DNA from: Paenarthrobacter nitroguajacolicus
GTDB taxonomy: Bacteria; Actinomycetota; Actinomycetes; Actinomycetales; Micrococcaceae
Direction: 5' to 3'
DNA: 64,000 nt
Assembly: GCF_007786235.1 (NCBI RefSeq)
Contig: NZ_VNFK01000001.1
Location: 248,001-312,000 of the forward strand
Shown: in pieces, positions 50,692-57,298 of the stretch
How the letters are laid out: the number at the start of each line of letters is the position of its first letter
Position numbering within the stretch: position 1 is the stretch's first letter
Translations under genes and position numbers: made by a program
The notes under the pieces: generated by a model
Database searches by the model: none
Seen by the model: only the letters and a program-made list of their open reading frames with translations
What the model was told of the DNA's origin: nothing

Positions 50692-51390
50692 CTAATCCTC
50701 CGGAGCGTCAGCCATCGCCCGGCCACGCACCTTTTGGACGTGGTCGATCATCATTTCTGCGGCCTTCTCCGGGTCACCACCGGCCATGGCGTCAAGCACG
50801 GCCTGATGCTCGGCAATAGCCTGCTCTGCGTCGGTGATGCCCACTCCCCCGAACAGCCGGAACCGTTGGATCTGGCCGCCGAGGGTGTTGTATGCGGCGA
50901 GGAGGAATTGGTTGTTCGCCTGCGCGGCGATGAGTTGATGGAACCGCTCGTCGGCCTCGAGGTAGTTGCGGTACTCGGCAAACGTGCCTCCGCGCGGCGC
51001 GGTCTTGAGGTCATCGACCGCTTGCTTCAGCGCCTCCAAGCCGTCGGGCGTCATGCGCGAACAGGCCAAACGGGCATTGACCGGCTCGATGGACAGCCGT
51101 GCCTCCATCAGTTCGGCAAAGTCCTCCCGAGTGAAGACAGGAGCCACGCGATAGCCCTTGAGCGCAACGCGGCGGACCATCCCCGTATGCTCCAGTCGGG
51201 CCAACGCTTCCCTAACAGGAGTTGGAGAAACGTCCAGTTCCCGCGCCATCCCGTCAATGCTCACTGCCGCCCCGGGTTCCAGCCGTCCGTCCATGAGCCA
51301 CTCCAAAAGGGCCTCGTAGACGTGGTCGGCCAGCACCTGGCGGCTGACGGGAAAGCCAGCACGGCCAGCGGTCGGGGAAGGTTCAGCCAT
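50692..51390 (-). CDS. GntR family regulator (FCD type)
   Basis: A 232-residue repressor. The winged helix occupies residues 22-85 (VLADHVYEALLEWLMDGRLEPGA, then VSPTPVREALARLEHTGMV). The C-terminal FCD domain is all-helical with metal-site histidines in FHQLIAAQANN, EHQAVLDAM and DHVQKVRGR. It lies upstream of the erythrulose-type operon on the same strand, separated by a terminator. Both promoters contain TCCTATAGGA, so it probably represses both and is released by a sugar acid or pathway intermediate. Confidence 0.92.
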   Translation of the reverse strand: MAEPSPTAGRAGFPVSRQVLADHVYEALLEWLMDGRLEPGAAVSIDGMARELDVSPTPVREALARLEHTGMVRRVALKGYRVAPVFTREDFAELMEARLSIEPVNARLACSRMTPDGLEALKQAVDDLKTAPRGGTFAEYRNYLEADERFHQLIAAQANNQFLLAAYNTLGGQIQRFRLFGGVGITDAEQAIAEHQAVLDAMAGGDPEKAAEMMIDHVQKVRGRAMADAPED

Positions 51391-51398
51391 GCCCCAAA

Positions 51399-51408
51399 TC
51401 CTATAGGA
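51399..51408. promoter_or_regulatory. GntR self-operator
   Basis: The palindrome TCCTATAGGA lies nine bases upstream of the GntR start codon and is identical to the one at the operon promoter (50540-50549). Confidence 0.65.
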
Positions 51409-51458
51409 ACGCGGGCCCGTGACCAGGTAAGCGCCCTGTCACATTCCCCAACCCGCTC

Positions 51459-51515
51459 GCAGTAGTGGTTGTTATCGAGGCTCAGAACAACCACTACTGC
51501 CAGTCACTTGAGCGG
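51459..51515. repeat. Hairpin repeat, family 2, copy 1
   Basis: GCAGTAGTGGTTGTT (51459-51473) and its complement (51486-51500) form a 15-base perfect stem with a 12-base loop. The following AGTCACTTGAGCGG tail is nearly identical to that of a second copy at 52773-52832. The two copies flank the Old Yellow Enzyme homologue. Confidence 0.75.
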
Positions 51516-51526
51516 CCACGTGTTAA

Positions 51527-51566
51527 ACCACGACGTCGGCCCCCAGGCGGGTGCCGACGTCGTGGT
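51527..51566 (-). terminator. Terminator hairpin after the flavin oxidoreductase gene
   Basis: ACCACGACGTCGGC (51527-51540) and its complement (51553-51566) form a perfect 14-base stem 20 bases downstream of the oxidoreductase stop codon. Confidence 0.7.
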
Positions 51567-51586
51567 CTATCTTGGGGTGCTGCGCT

Positions 51587-52657
51587 TTAGTTCGCGTAGA
51601 ACGGGTAGTCCGTGTACCCCTCGGCACCGTCGGCGTAGAACGTGGCAGCGTTCGGCTCGTTGAGCGGCAGGCTGTCGCGCCAGCGGCGGGCGAGGTCCGG
51701 GTTGGCGATGGCCGGGCGGCCAACCACCACGGCGTCTGCGAGGCCGTCTTCGATGATGGCGAACGCTTCGTCACGCGTGGTGATCTCGCTGAAGCCGGTG
51801 TTCACCAGGAACGTTCCATTGAAGCGCTCGCGGAGGTCCTGAACCAGTGAGCTCTTGGGCTCGTGATGCAGGATGCTCAGGTACGCCAGGTTGAGCGGGG
51901 CAATGGTGTCCACCAAGACCTCGTACGTTGCCCGGACATCCGCGGCATCAACCTCGGCGATGCCCTGTACATTGTGCTCCGGGGAAATCCTGATGCCCAC
52001 GCGGTTGGCGCCGAGGGCTTCCACCACGGCGTTAACGGTTTCGATCACGAAGCGCGCGCGGTTTTCCGGGGAACCACCGTAGCTGTCGGTGCGGACGTTG
52101 CTGTTCGGGGCAAGGAACTCGTGCAGCAGGTAACCGTTGGCGGAGTGAAGTTCGACGCCGTCGAATCCAGCCTCAATGGCGTTCTTGGAGGCGGTGACGA
52201 TTTCCTGGATAACGCCCGGCAGTTCGTCGGTGCGGAGTTCACGCGGCACGGGGTAGGCCTGCTTGCCGTTAGGGGTGCGGACCTCGCCTTCGATGGCGAC
52301 CGCGCTGGGGCCTACGATCTCGTGGCCTCCCGTGATGTCGGCGTGCGAAACACGGCCACCGTGCATGATCTGAGCGAACATGCGGCCACCCTCAGCGTGA
52401 ACGGCGTCCGTCACCTGCTTCCAGCCGGCGATCTGCTCCTCGGTAACGAGGCCCGGCTGGCCCGGGTATGACTGGCCTGCCGGGGTCGGGTAGGTTCCCT
52501 CGCTGACAATCAGCCCAAGCGAAGCCCGCTGGCGGTAATGCTCGGCGATCAACGAACCCGGAACGCCCTGGTCACCCGCACGGAGACGCGTCAGGGGTGC
52601 CATCACTAGTCGGTTGGAAAGTTCAAGCTCGCCGAGGGCCAAGGGGGAAAACAGCAT
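51587..52657 (-). CDS. Alkene reductase, Old Yellow Enzyme family
   Basis: A 356-residue FMN-dependent ene-reductase. FSPLALGELELSNRLVMAPLTRLRA at the N-terminus, the flavin-binding QIMHGGRVSH near 100, the DGVELHSANGYLLHEFLAP segment near 170, and NTGFS plus VVVGRPAIANPDL near the end are standard. It reduces activated C=C bonds or nitro compounds with NAD(P)H, so it may detoxify electrophiles. It is preceded by AAAGGA and by a strong operator (52671-52693) of an unlinked regulator. It appears to be monocistronic. Confidence 0.92.
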   Translation of the reverse strand: MLFSPLALGELELSNRLVMAPLTRLRAGDQGVPGSLIAEHYRQRASLGLIVSEGTYPTPAGQSYPGQPGLVTEEQIAGWKQVTDAVHAEGGRMFAQIMHGGRVSHADITGGHEIVGPSAVAIEGEVRTPNGKQAYPVPRELRTDELPGVIQEIVTASKNAIEAGFDGVELHSANGYLLHEFLAPNSNVRTDSYGGSPENRARFVIETVNAVVEALGANRVGIRISPEHNVQGIAEVDAADVRATYEVLVDTIAPLNLAYLSILHHEPKSSLVQDLRERFNGTFLVNTGFSEITTRDEAFAIIEDGLADAVVVGRPAIANPDLARRWRDSLPLNEPNAATFYADGAEGYTDYPFYAN

Positions 52658-52670
52658 GCGCAGTTCCTTT

Positions 52671-52693
52671 CAGAATGAAACGGGTTCATTCTG
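52671..52693. promoter_or_regulatory. Operator of the flavin oxidoreductase gene
   Basis: CAGAATGAA-ACGGG-TTCATTCTG is a perfect nine-base inverted repeat 14 bases upstream of the start codon. Its form resembles TetR-family operators. No regulator gene is adjacent. Confidence 0.65.
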
Positions 52694-52772
52694 CCCAACT
52701 GCATGGCGTCTGCAACTATTCCGGAAGAGGTGCGGATCACATGGCAGCTGCAGTGGGAGGAAGCGCATGTAG

Positions 52773-52832
52773 CTGGCAGTAGTGGTTGTTCTGGGCCGTC
52801 AAAACAACCACTACTGCCAGTCAGTTGGGCGG
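52773..52832. repeat. Hairpin repeat, family 2, copy 2
   Basis: CTGGCAGTAGTGGTTGTT (52773-52790) and its complement (52803-52820) form an 18-base perfect stem with a 12-base loop. The tail TCAGTTGGGCGG matches copy 1 (51459-51515) at ten of twelve positions. It ends one base before the stop codon of the SIS-domain gene, so it may also terminate that gene. Confidence 0.75.
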
Positions 52833-52833
52833 A

Positions 52834-53457
52834 TTACTCCCGTTTACGGTTCTTCAGTGCGTCGTCAAAGCACTCACAGAGCGCCAGTACTGCCACCAGA
52901 TGCGCTTCCTCTGCATGCGGTGGATCAGTGTTGATGCAGATGGCCTCGTTCACCGAGTCGGCCAGCTCTTTGGACTCCTTGCCGGTCAAAGCCCACACCC
53001 GAGCACCACCCGCTTTGGCAGCGGCGGCAGCATCCCTGAGTTCGTCGGTGATGCCTTTCGCGGCCAGCAGGACCACAATGTCGCCGCGGCGAACCTGATC
53101 CGTCAGCTGGGTGCTGATGCTGGCCGTGGCGCCGTCCGATCCGCTGGCGCCTTTGGGAATGTAGATCGCTTTGAAGCCGGACCCGTCTCCGGGATCGTGG
53201 GCGGCGAGCTCCGACGTGAATCTCTGCGCTTCGTGCGAAGACCCGTCACTGCCCGCGGCGAAGACAGTTCCCCCGCGAAGCCTGACGAGCGCCAGTTCTT
53301 CGCCCCATTCGGCAAGCCTGGAAGATTCACGGCGCAGGGCCGCAACGGCCGGACCGATCTCGCCCAAGTGCCCCAGGACTACATCCACCGCATGCCGTGT
53401 GGCCTTCGACTCGTTCGACCGCACTGCCTCACCTGTTCGCCTCACCACGATGCTCAC
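52834..53457 (-). CDS. SIS domain protein (phosphosugar isomerase-like)
   Basis: A 207-residue protein starting at GTG 53457, with GGAGG nearby upstream. FAAGSDGSSHEAQRFTSEL at about 67-85 is the phosphosugar-binding loop, and RRGDIVVLLAAKGITDELRDAA near 122-143 and VWALTG the rest of the SIS fold, closest in style to GmhA-type heptose isomerases. No heptose pathway gene is near, so a regulatory or sugar-phosphate-isomerase role remains open. The family 2 hairpin lies directly after the gene. Confidence 0.8.
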   Translation of the reverse strand: MSIVVRRTGEAVRSNESKATRHAVDVVLGHLGEIGPAVAALRRESSRLAEWGEELALVRLRGGTVFAAGSDGSSHEAQRFTSELAAHDPGDGSGFKAIYIPKGASGSDGATASISTQLTDQVRRGDIVVLLAAKGITDELRDAAAAAKAGGARVWALTGKESKELADSVNEAICINTDPPHAEEAHLVAVLALCECFDDALKNRKRE

Positions 53458-53475
53458 TTCCTACCTCCTCTGAAC

Positions 53476-53982
53476 CTACAAGTTCCTGTCACCCTCGCGA
53501 GAGGATCCATCGCGTCCAGTACGGTCCCGCGTCATACGCTCGCCCTCGGCGGCATTGGAGCCGTCAGAGGCATTCGAACGACCGGTGGTGCCGACTCGAT
53601 CGGCATCACCGGCGCGATCCGGGACGCTCGAGCGGTCGCCATTCGAGCGGTCCGCAACATTCGGGTCCAGTTTGTCCGCATGACGGAGGTGCTCTTCGAC
53701 ACGTCCATGGGCTTCGTTAGCCTTCTCGGCGTGGCGTTCGGCTTCCTGGCGGAGCCGGTTCGCTTCGACTTCGGCCTGCAGCGCGTTTGCTTCCGCCTGG
53801 GCAGATTCGGCTTTCGCCCGGTGGGCGTCGATGGCTTCTTCGGCGGCTTTCTCCCGCAATTCGCCGGCTCGGTGGCGATTGACTTCAGCTTTCTTCCTGC
53901 GCCCTATCACTACCGCAACAATCACAGCGGCGATGACGACTACGGCCAACACGATGATCAAAACCAGTTGTCCTGTATCCAT
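53476..53982 (-). CDS. Single-pass membrane protein with coiled coil
   Basis: A 168-residue protein, start ATG 53982 after GGGAGG. Residues 4-24 (GQLVLIIVLAVVVIAAVIVAVV) are one membrane helix followed by basic RRKK, so the body is cytoplasmic. Residues 30-100 are an Ala/Glu-rich coiled coil. The last 60 residues are Asp/Arg/Ser/Gly-rich and disordered. Similar proteins occur widely in the Micrococcaceae, but I know of no assigned function. It is 18 bases upstream of the SIS gene and may be cotranscribed. Confidence 0.72.
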   Translation of the reverse strand: MDTGQLVLIIVLAVVVIAAVIVAVVIGRRKKAEVNRHRAGELREKAAEEAIDAHRAKAESAQAEANALQAEVEANRLRQEAERHAEKANEAHGRVEEHLRHADKLDPNVADRSNGDRSSVPDRAGDADRVGTTGRSNASDGSNAAEGERMTRDRTGRDGSSREGDRNL

Positions 53983-54092
53983 GTGGATTACCTCCCTGGT
54001 GAGCGGCTTCTGTGGGCGCCGCTCGTTGCCCACGCTGTGGTTACTACTGGGGGTGTACCCCGATCAGGGCACCCCCAAACGACGCTGGACCC

Positions 54093-54524
54093 TCATGCCG
54101 GCAGCTCCATCCTGAAGCCGCAACGGCACTGGATCACCCGGGTTTTCACATAGACGTCCAGCAGGCCGTCGTCCACGTCCTCTGTGGACATGGGGGCATA
54201 CACGCTTCGCACCGAGGACTGGGCGAACTGCATGGGTTCTCCGCAGTGGAAGTACTGTCCGCCGAATTGCAAGAGCCCTGACACCGTCCCGTTGCGGTTG
54301 AGGACCCCTGCCACGTCATGGAACGCGGCGGTGTGCGCGCGGGACACTTCGCATCGCGAGCAGGTGTAGGACACGAACACCAAAAGTTCGCCTGCGTGCG
54401 GCTCGATGGATTCGATCGTGTCCAAGTCCAGATGCTCGTTGGACCGGCATCGGGGGCATTGGAGGGGTTCGGCGTGGGGACGGGTAGCATCGCCTGGCAC
54501 CAGAGGGTTTTTCATGGACGACAA
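54093..54524 (-). CDS. Zinc-ribbon hypothetical protein
   Basis: About 143 residues. CPRC and CSRC pairs in the first half, then HCGE and CRCG near the end, suggest two zinc sites. The start is uncertain: TTG 54524 lies eight bases after GGAG, whereas ATG 54515 has poorer spacing. There is no membrane segment. The function is unknown; small zinc-ribbon proteins of this style often bind nucleic acid or other proteins. It is divergent from the alcohol dehydrogenase gene. Confidence 0.65.
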   Translation of the reverse strand: MSSMKNPLVPGDATRPHAEPLQCPRCRSNEHLDLDTIESIEPHAGELLVFVSYTCSRCEVSRAHTAAFHDVAGVLNRNGTVSGLLQFGGQYFHCGEPMQFAQSSVRSVYAPMSTEDVDDGLLDVYVKTRVIQCRCGFRMELPA

Positions 54525-54772
54525 CGCGGACACTCCTCGGTCAACTCTGGCCGAAACTCTCTCCCTTGCCCATCATATTAACACCAATGGTCAGATTACT
54601 TACTGGTTTTGGTTGTCGGCTTCGTTCGGCTCTTCGCTCAGAGGCATAATCCAGGCTTGGGCGCCTGCAGTGTCGAGGCTCGGTGGCCCTTGTGCCGGGG
54701 TGGCATCTCTGCTTCGCTGGGAGGGTCTCCTGCAGCGCGGGACAACCCAGCCGTAACGCAGGGAGAACCAGT

Positions 54773-55948
54773 ATGAAAGCCGTGACATGGCAAGGCCGGC
54801 GCTCGGTAAGCGTCGAAAACGTCCCCGATCCCACCATCCAGGATCCAACCGATGTGATCGTCAGGATCACATCGTCGGCTATTTGCGGGTCGGACCTGCA
54901 TCTCTATGAAGTACTCGGCCCCTACATGCATAAGGGCGATGTCATTGGCCACGAACCCATGGGAATCGTGGAGGAAATCGGCGCGGAAGTCCACCGGCTC
55001 AAGAAGGGCGACCGCGTGGTGGTTCCGTTCAACATTTCGTGTGGGCATTGCTACATGTGCAACCAAGGCCTGCAGTCGCAGTGCGAAACCACCCAGGTCA
55101 CGGCAAAGAGGTCGGGGGCGGCGCTCTTTGGCTATTCGGAACTCTACGGTTCAGTTCCCGGTGGCCAGGCCCAGTACTTGCGGGTTCCGTTCGGAGACTA
55201 CGGCCCCATCAAGATCGATTCCGATGCACCCGATGAGCGGTACCTGTTCCTCTCGGACATCCTTCCTACGGCCTGGCAAGCCGTGGAGTACGCGAACGTG
55301 CCGAACGGCGGCACCCTTGCTGTGCTCGGACTGGGACCTGTTGGCCAGTTCGCCGCAAGGATTGGCGTTCACAAGGGTTTCCGGGTGATTGGCGTTGACC
55401 CTGTTCCCGAGCGCAGGGCCATGGCCGAGAAGCACGGAGTTGAGACCCTGGACTACAGCTCGGACGTGGCTGGCCAGATCCGCGAGGAAACTTTGGGCCG
55501 GGGCCCGGACTCCGTGGTGGACGCGGTGGGCATGGAAGCCCACGGCTCGCCCGTCGCTTCCTTCCTGCATAAAGCCGTGTCGCTCTTGCCCGATAAGCCG
55601 GCCCAGGTGGCCATGGAGACGATGAGCGTCGATCGGCTCGCTGCGCTTCACACAGCCATTGACCTGGTGCGACGCGGTGGGACGATCTCGCTCAGTGGCG
55701 TCTATGGCGGCCAAGCAGACCCGATGCCCCTGATGACCATGTTCGACAAGCAGATCCAGTTGCGGATGGGCCAGTGCAACGTGCGCAGCTGGACTGACCA
55801 GCTACTGCCCTTGGTAGAGGACGACGCCGATCCACTGGGAGTCATGCAGTTGGTCACCCACACCGGATCCCTTGACGAGGCCCCGGAGCTCTACGAGAAA
55901 TTCCAGAAGAAGCAGGACGGCTGCATCAAGGTGGTCCTGAAGCCCTGA
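54773..55948 (+). CDS. Zinc-dependent alcohol dehydrogenase (glutathione-independent formaldehyde dehydrogenase-like)
   Basis: A 391-residue medium-chain dehydrogenase starting at ATG 54773 after GGGAGAA. Catalytic zinc ligands lie in ICGSDLHLYE and GHEPMG; the structural zinc cysteines in CGHCYMCNQGLQSQC; the NAD loop in VLGLGPVGQFAARIG at about 185-199. The layout, with GSPVASFL and a long C-terminal region, is that of FdhA-like threonine dehydrogenase relatives. A role in aldehyde or alcohol oxidation under stress is likely. It is convergent to the SDR gene. Confidence 0.9.
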   Translation: MKAVTWQGRRSVSVENVPDPTIQDPTDVIVRITSSAICGSDLHLYEVLGPYMHKGDVIGHEPMGIVEEIGAEVHRLKKGDRVVVPFNISCGHCYMCNQGLQSQCETTQVTAKRSGAALFGYSELYGSVPGGQAQYLRVPFGDYGPIKIDSDAPDERYLFLSDILPTAWQAVEYANVPNGGTLAVLGLGPVGQFAARIGVHKGFRVIGVDPVPERRAMAEKHGVETLDYSSDVAGQIREETLGRGPDSVVDAVGMEAHGSPVASFLHKAVSLLPDKPAQVAMETMSVDRLAALHTAIDLVRRGGTISLSGVYGGQADPMPLMTMFDKQIQLRMGQCNVRSWTDQLLPLVEDDADPLGVMQLVTHTGSLDEAPELYEKFQKKQDGCIKVVLKP

Positions 55949-55963
55949 TGCCCTCATGCCAGG

Positions 55964-56908
55964 CTAAGCAAGGTGCTTGCCGCCGGTGACGCCCACAACG
56001 GAACCGGAGATGTAACTGGCGTCCTCGCTGGCCAGCAGCACGAACACTGCCGCAACGTCCGCAGGCTGCCCAGTCCGGCCCAGCGGGATGTCCTGGGCGG
56101 CGCCCTGGTCGGCGCCCGGGGCTACGGCGTTAACCCGGATTCCCCTCGGCCCGAGCGACTCTGCCAAGGAGAACGTCATGCTGTTGATGGCGGCCTGGGT
56201 GGCGGCGTAGTCGATCATCGCCGGACTCGGATGGTAGCCCTGGATGGATGAAGTGTTGATGATCGCCGCTCCGGGGTTCAGATGCGGAAGGGCTGCCCTG
56301 ACGATCCAGAACAGGGCGTAAAGGTTCGTCTTGACCGTCTGGTCGAATTGTTCCGTGCTGAGGTCTTCGAATCCTGTACTGGTGTTCATCCGGCCTTCGG
56401 CATTCACCAGGACGTTAAGGCCGCCGAATTCCTCCGCTGTCTGGGCAACTGCCTCCTGGCAGAACTCTTCATCCTGCACGTCCCCCGGAAGTGCCAGCGC
56501 CCTGCTGCCGGCGGCCTCGATCAGTTGGACCGTGTTCTCCGCATCCTGCTCCGCATCGGGCAGATAGGTGAAGGCGACATCCGCACCCTCGCGGGCGAAG
56601 GCTATGGCTACGGCCTTGCCGATTCCGCCGTTCCCGCCGGTGATCAGGGTCCGCATCCCCACCATCCGATGGTGCCCCACGTAGCTTTGCTCACCGTGGT
56701 CCGGATGGGGTGTCCCGGCCTCAGCCCAGCCTGGGTCCCCCTGCCTCTGGGGAGCTATTTCCCCTGACGGCGGGTTTGCCGGCGGATCCGAGTCTGGTTC
56801 TTCCGGCTCTTCCCTGCCGACGATCACGTTGGTGGCCAGGGCCATGGCGATGTCCTCGTCAAGATCCGTAGTCAACCCGGCTTCTTCGTTGCGATCGTCC
56901 TCGGCCAT
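55964..56908 (-). CDS. SDR family protein with altered active site
   Basis: A 314-residue protein related to the YhdF/GspSDR39-like group. The first 80 residues are acidic and Pro-rich and precede the nucleotide loop TLITGGNGGIGKAV at 88-100. The active site deviates: S220/S221 and Y234 are present, but the lysine of Tyr-x-x-x-Lys is Gln238 (YAATQ, codon CAG), and the NNAG motif reads NAEG (169-172). Loss of the lysine usually abolishes SDR catalysis, so this may be a binding or regulatory protein. The gene is intact with no frameshift. Confidence 0.88.
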   Translation of the reverse strand: MAEDDRNEEAGLTTDLDEDIAMALATNVIVGREEPEEPDSDPPANPPSGEIAPQRQGDPGWAEAGTPHPDHGEQSYVGHHRMVGMRTLITGGNGGIGKAVAIAFAREGADVAFTYLPDAEQDAENTVQLIEAAGSRALALPGDVQDEEFCQEAVAQTAEEFGGLNVLVNAEGRMNTSTGFEDLSTEQFDQTVKTNLYALFWIVRAALPHLNPGAAIINTSSIQGYHPSPAMIDYAATQAAINSMTFSLAESLGPRGIRVNAVAPGADQGAAQDIPLGRTGQPADVAAVFVLLASEDASYISGSVVGVTGGKHLA

Positions 56909-57030
56909 GGGCCCAGTCTAAGCATCCTGATTATCGCCGGGAACGAGTGCACTGCCGACGTTCAGGAAGTACCCAGAATTGCTCGATAGCCTAGCGATTG
57001 TCAGTGTTGGACTACATCGAAGGAGATCCC

Positions 57031-57216
57031 ATGGGACTCGGAGACAAGATCAGCAACAAGGCCCAGGAAGTCACCGGCAAGGCGAAAGAAGCTTTGGGAG
57101 ACGCCACCAATAACGAGAAGCTGCAGGCCGAAGGTGTCGCTGACCAAGCGGCCGCCAAGACCAAGCAGGCCGGCGAGAACGTCAAGGATGCCGCCAAGGA
57201 CGCCTTCGACAAGTAA
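57031..57216 (+). CDS. CsbD family stress protein
   Basis: A 61-residue hydrophilic, helical protein. MGLGDKISNKAQEVTGKAKEA and ADQAAAKTKQAGENVKDAAKDA are the typical CsbD repeat-like segments. The start follows GAAGGAGATCCC. CsbD proteins are general-stress products of unknown biochemical role. It is convergent with the NCS1 permease gene across a good terminator. Confidence 0.93.
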   Translation: MGLGDKISNKAQEVTGKAKEALGDATNNEKLQAEGVADQAAAKTKQAGENVKDAAKDAFDK

Positions 57217-57245
57217 GCCCTACAGCACTAACCACACAGCACAAT

Positions 57246-57274
57246 GCCCCGGCTCCCCCAAGGGAGGCCGGGGC
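57246..57274. terminator. Terminator hairpin
   Basis: GCCCCGGC (57246-57253) pairs with GCCGGGGC (57267-57274), followed by GTTT, between two convergent genes. Confidence 0.75.
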
Positions 57275-57298
57275 GTTTGCGTCAATACGACCGAATGG

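Noticed and set aside
51399..51515. Considered an attenuator of the GntR gene made from the hairpin repeat.
   Set aside because: The repeat lies upstream of the promoter-operator of the GntR gene and would not be in its transcript.
54600..54848. A minus-strand frame ending MPLSEEPNEADNQNQ before the alcohol dehydrogenase gene looks protein-like at its end.
   Set aside because: The upstream part overlaps the start of the alcohol dehydrogenase gene on the other strand and has an implausible composition (many Arg, Trp, Cys). No ribosome-binding site precedes it. It could be a remnant but is not supported.
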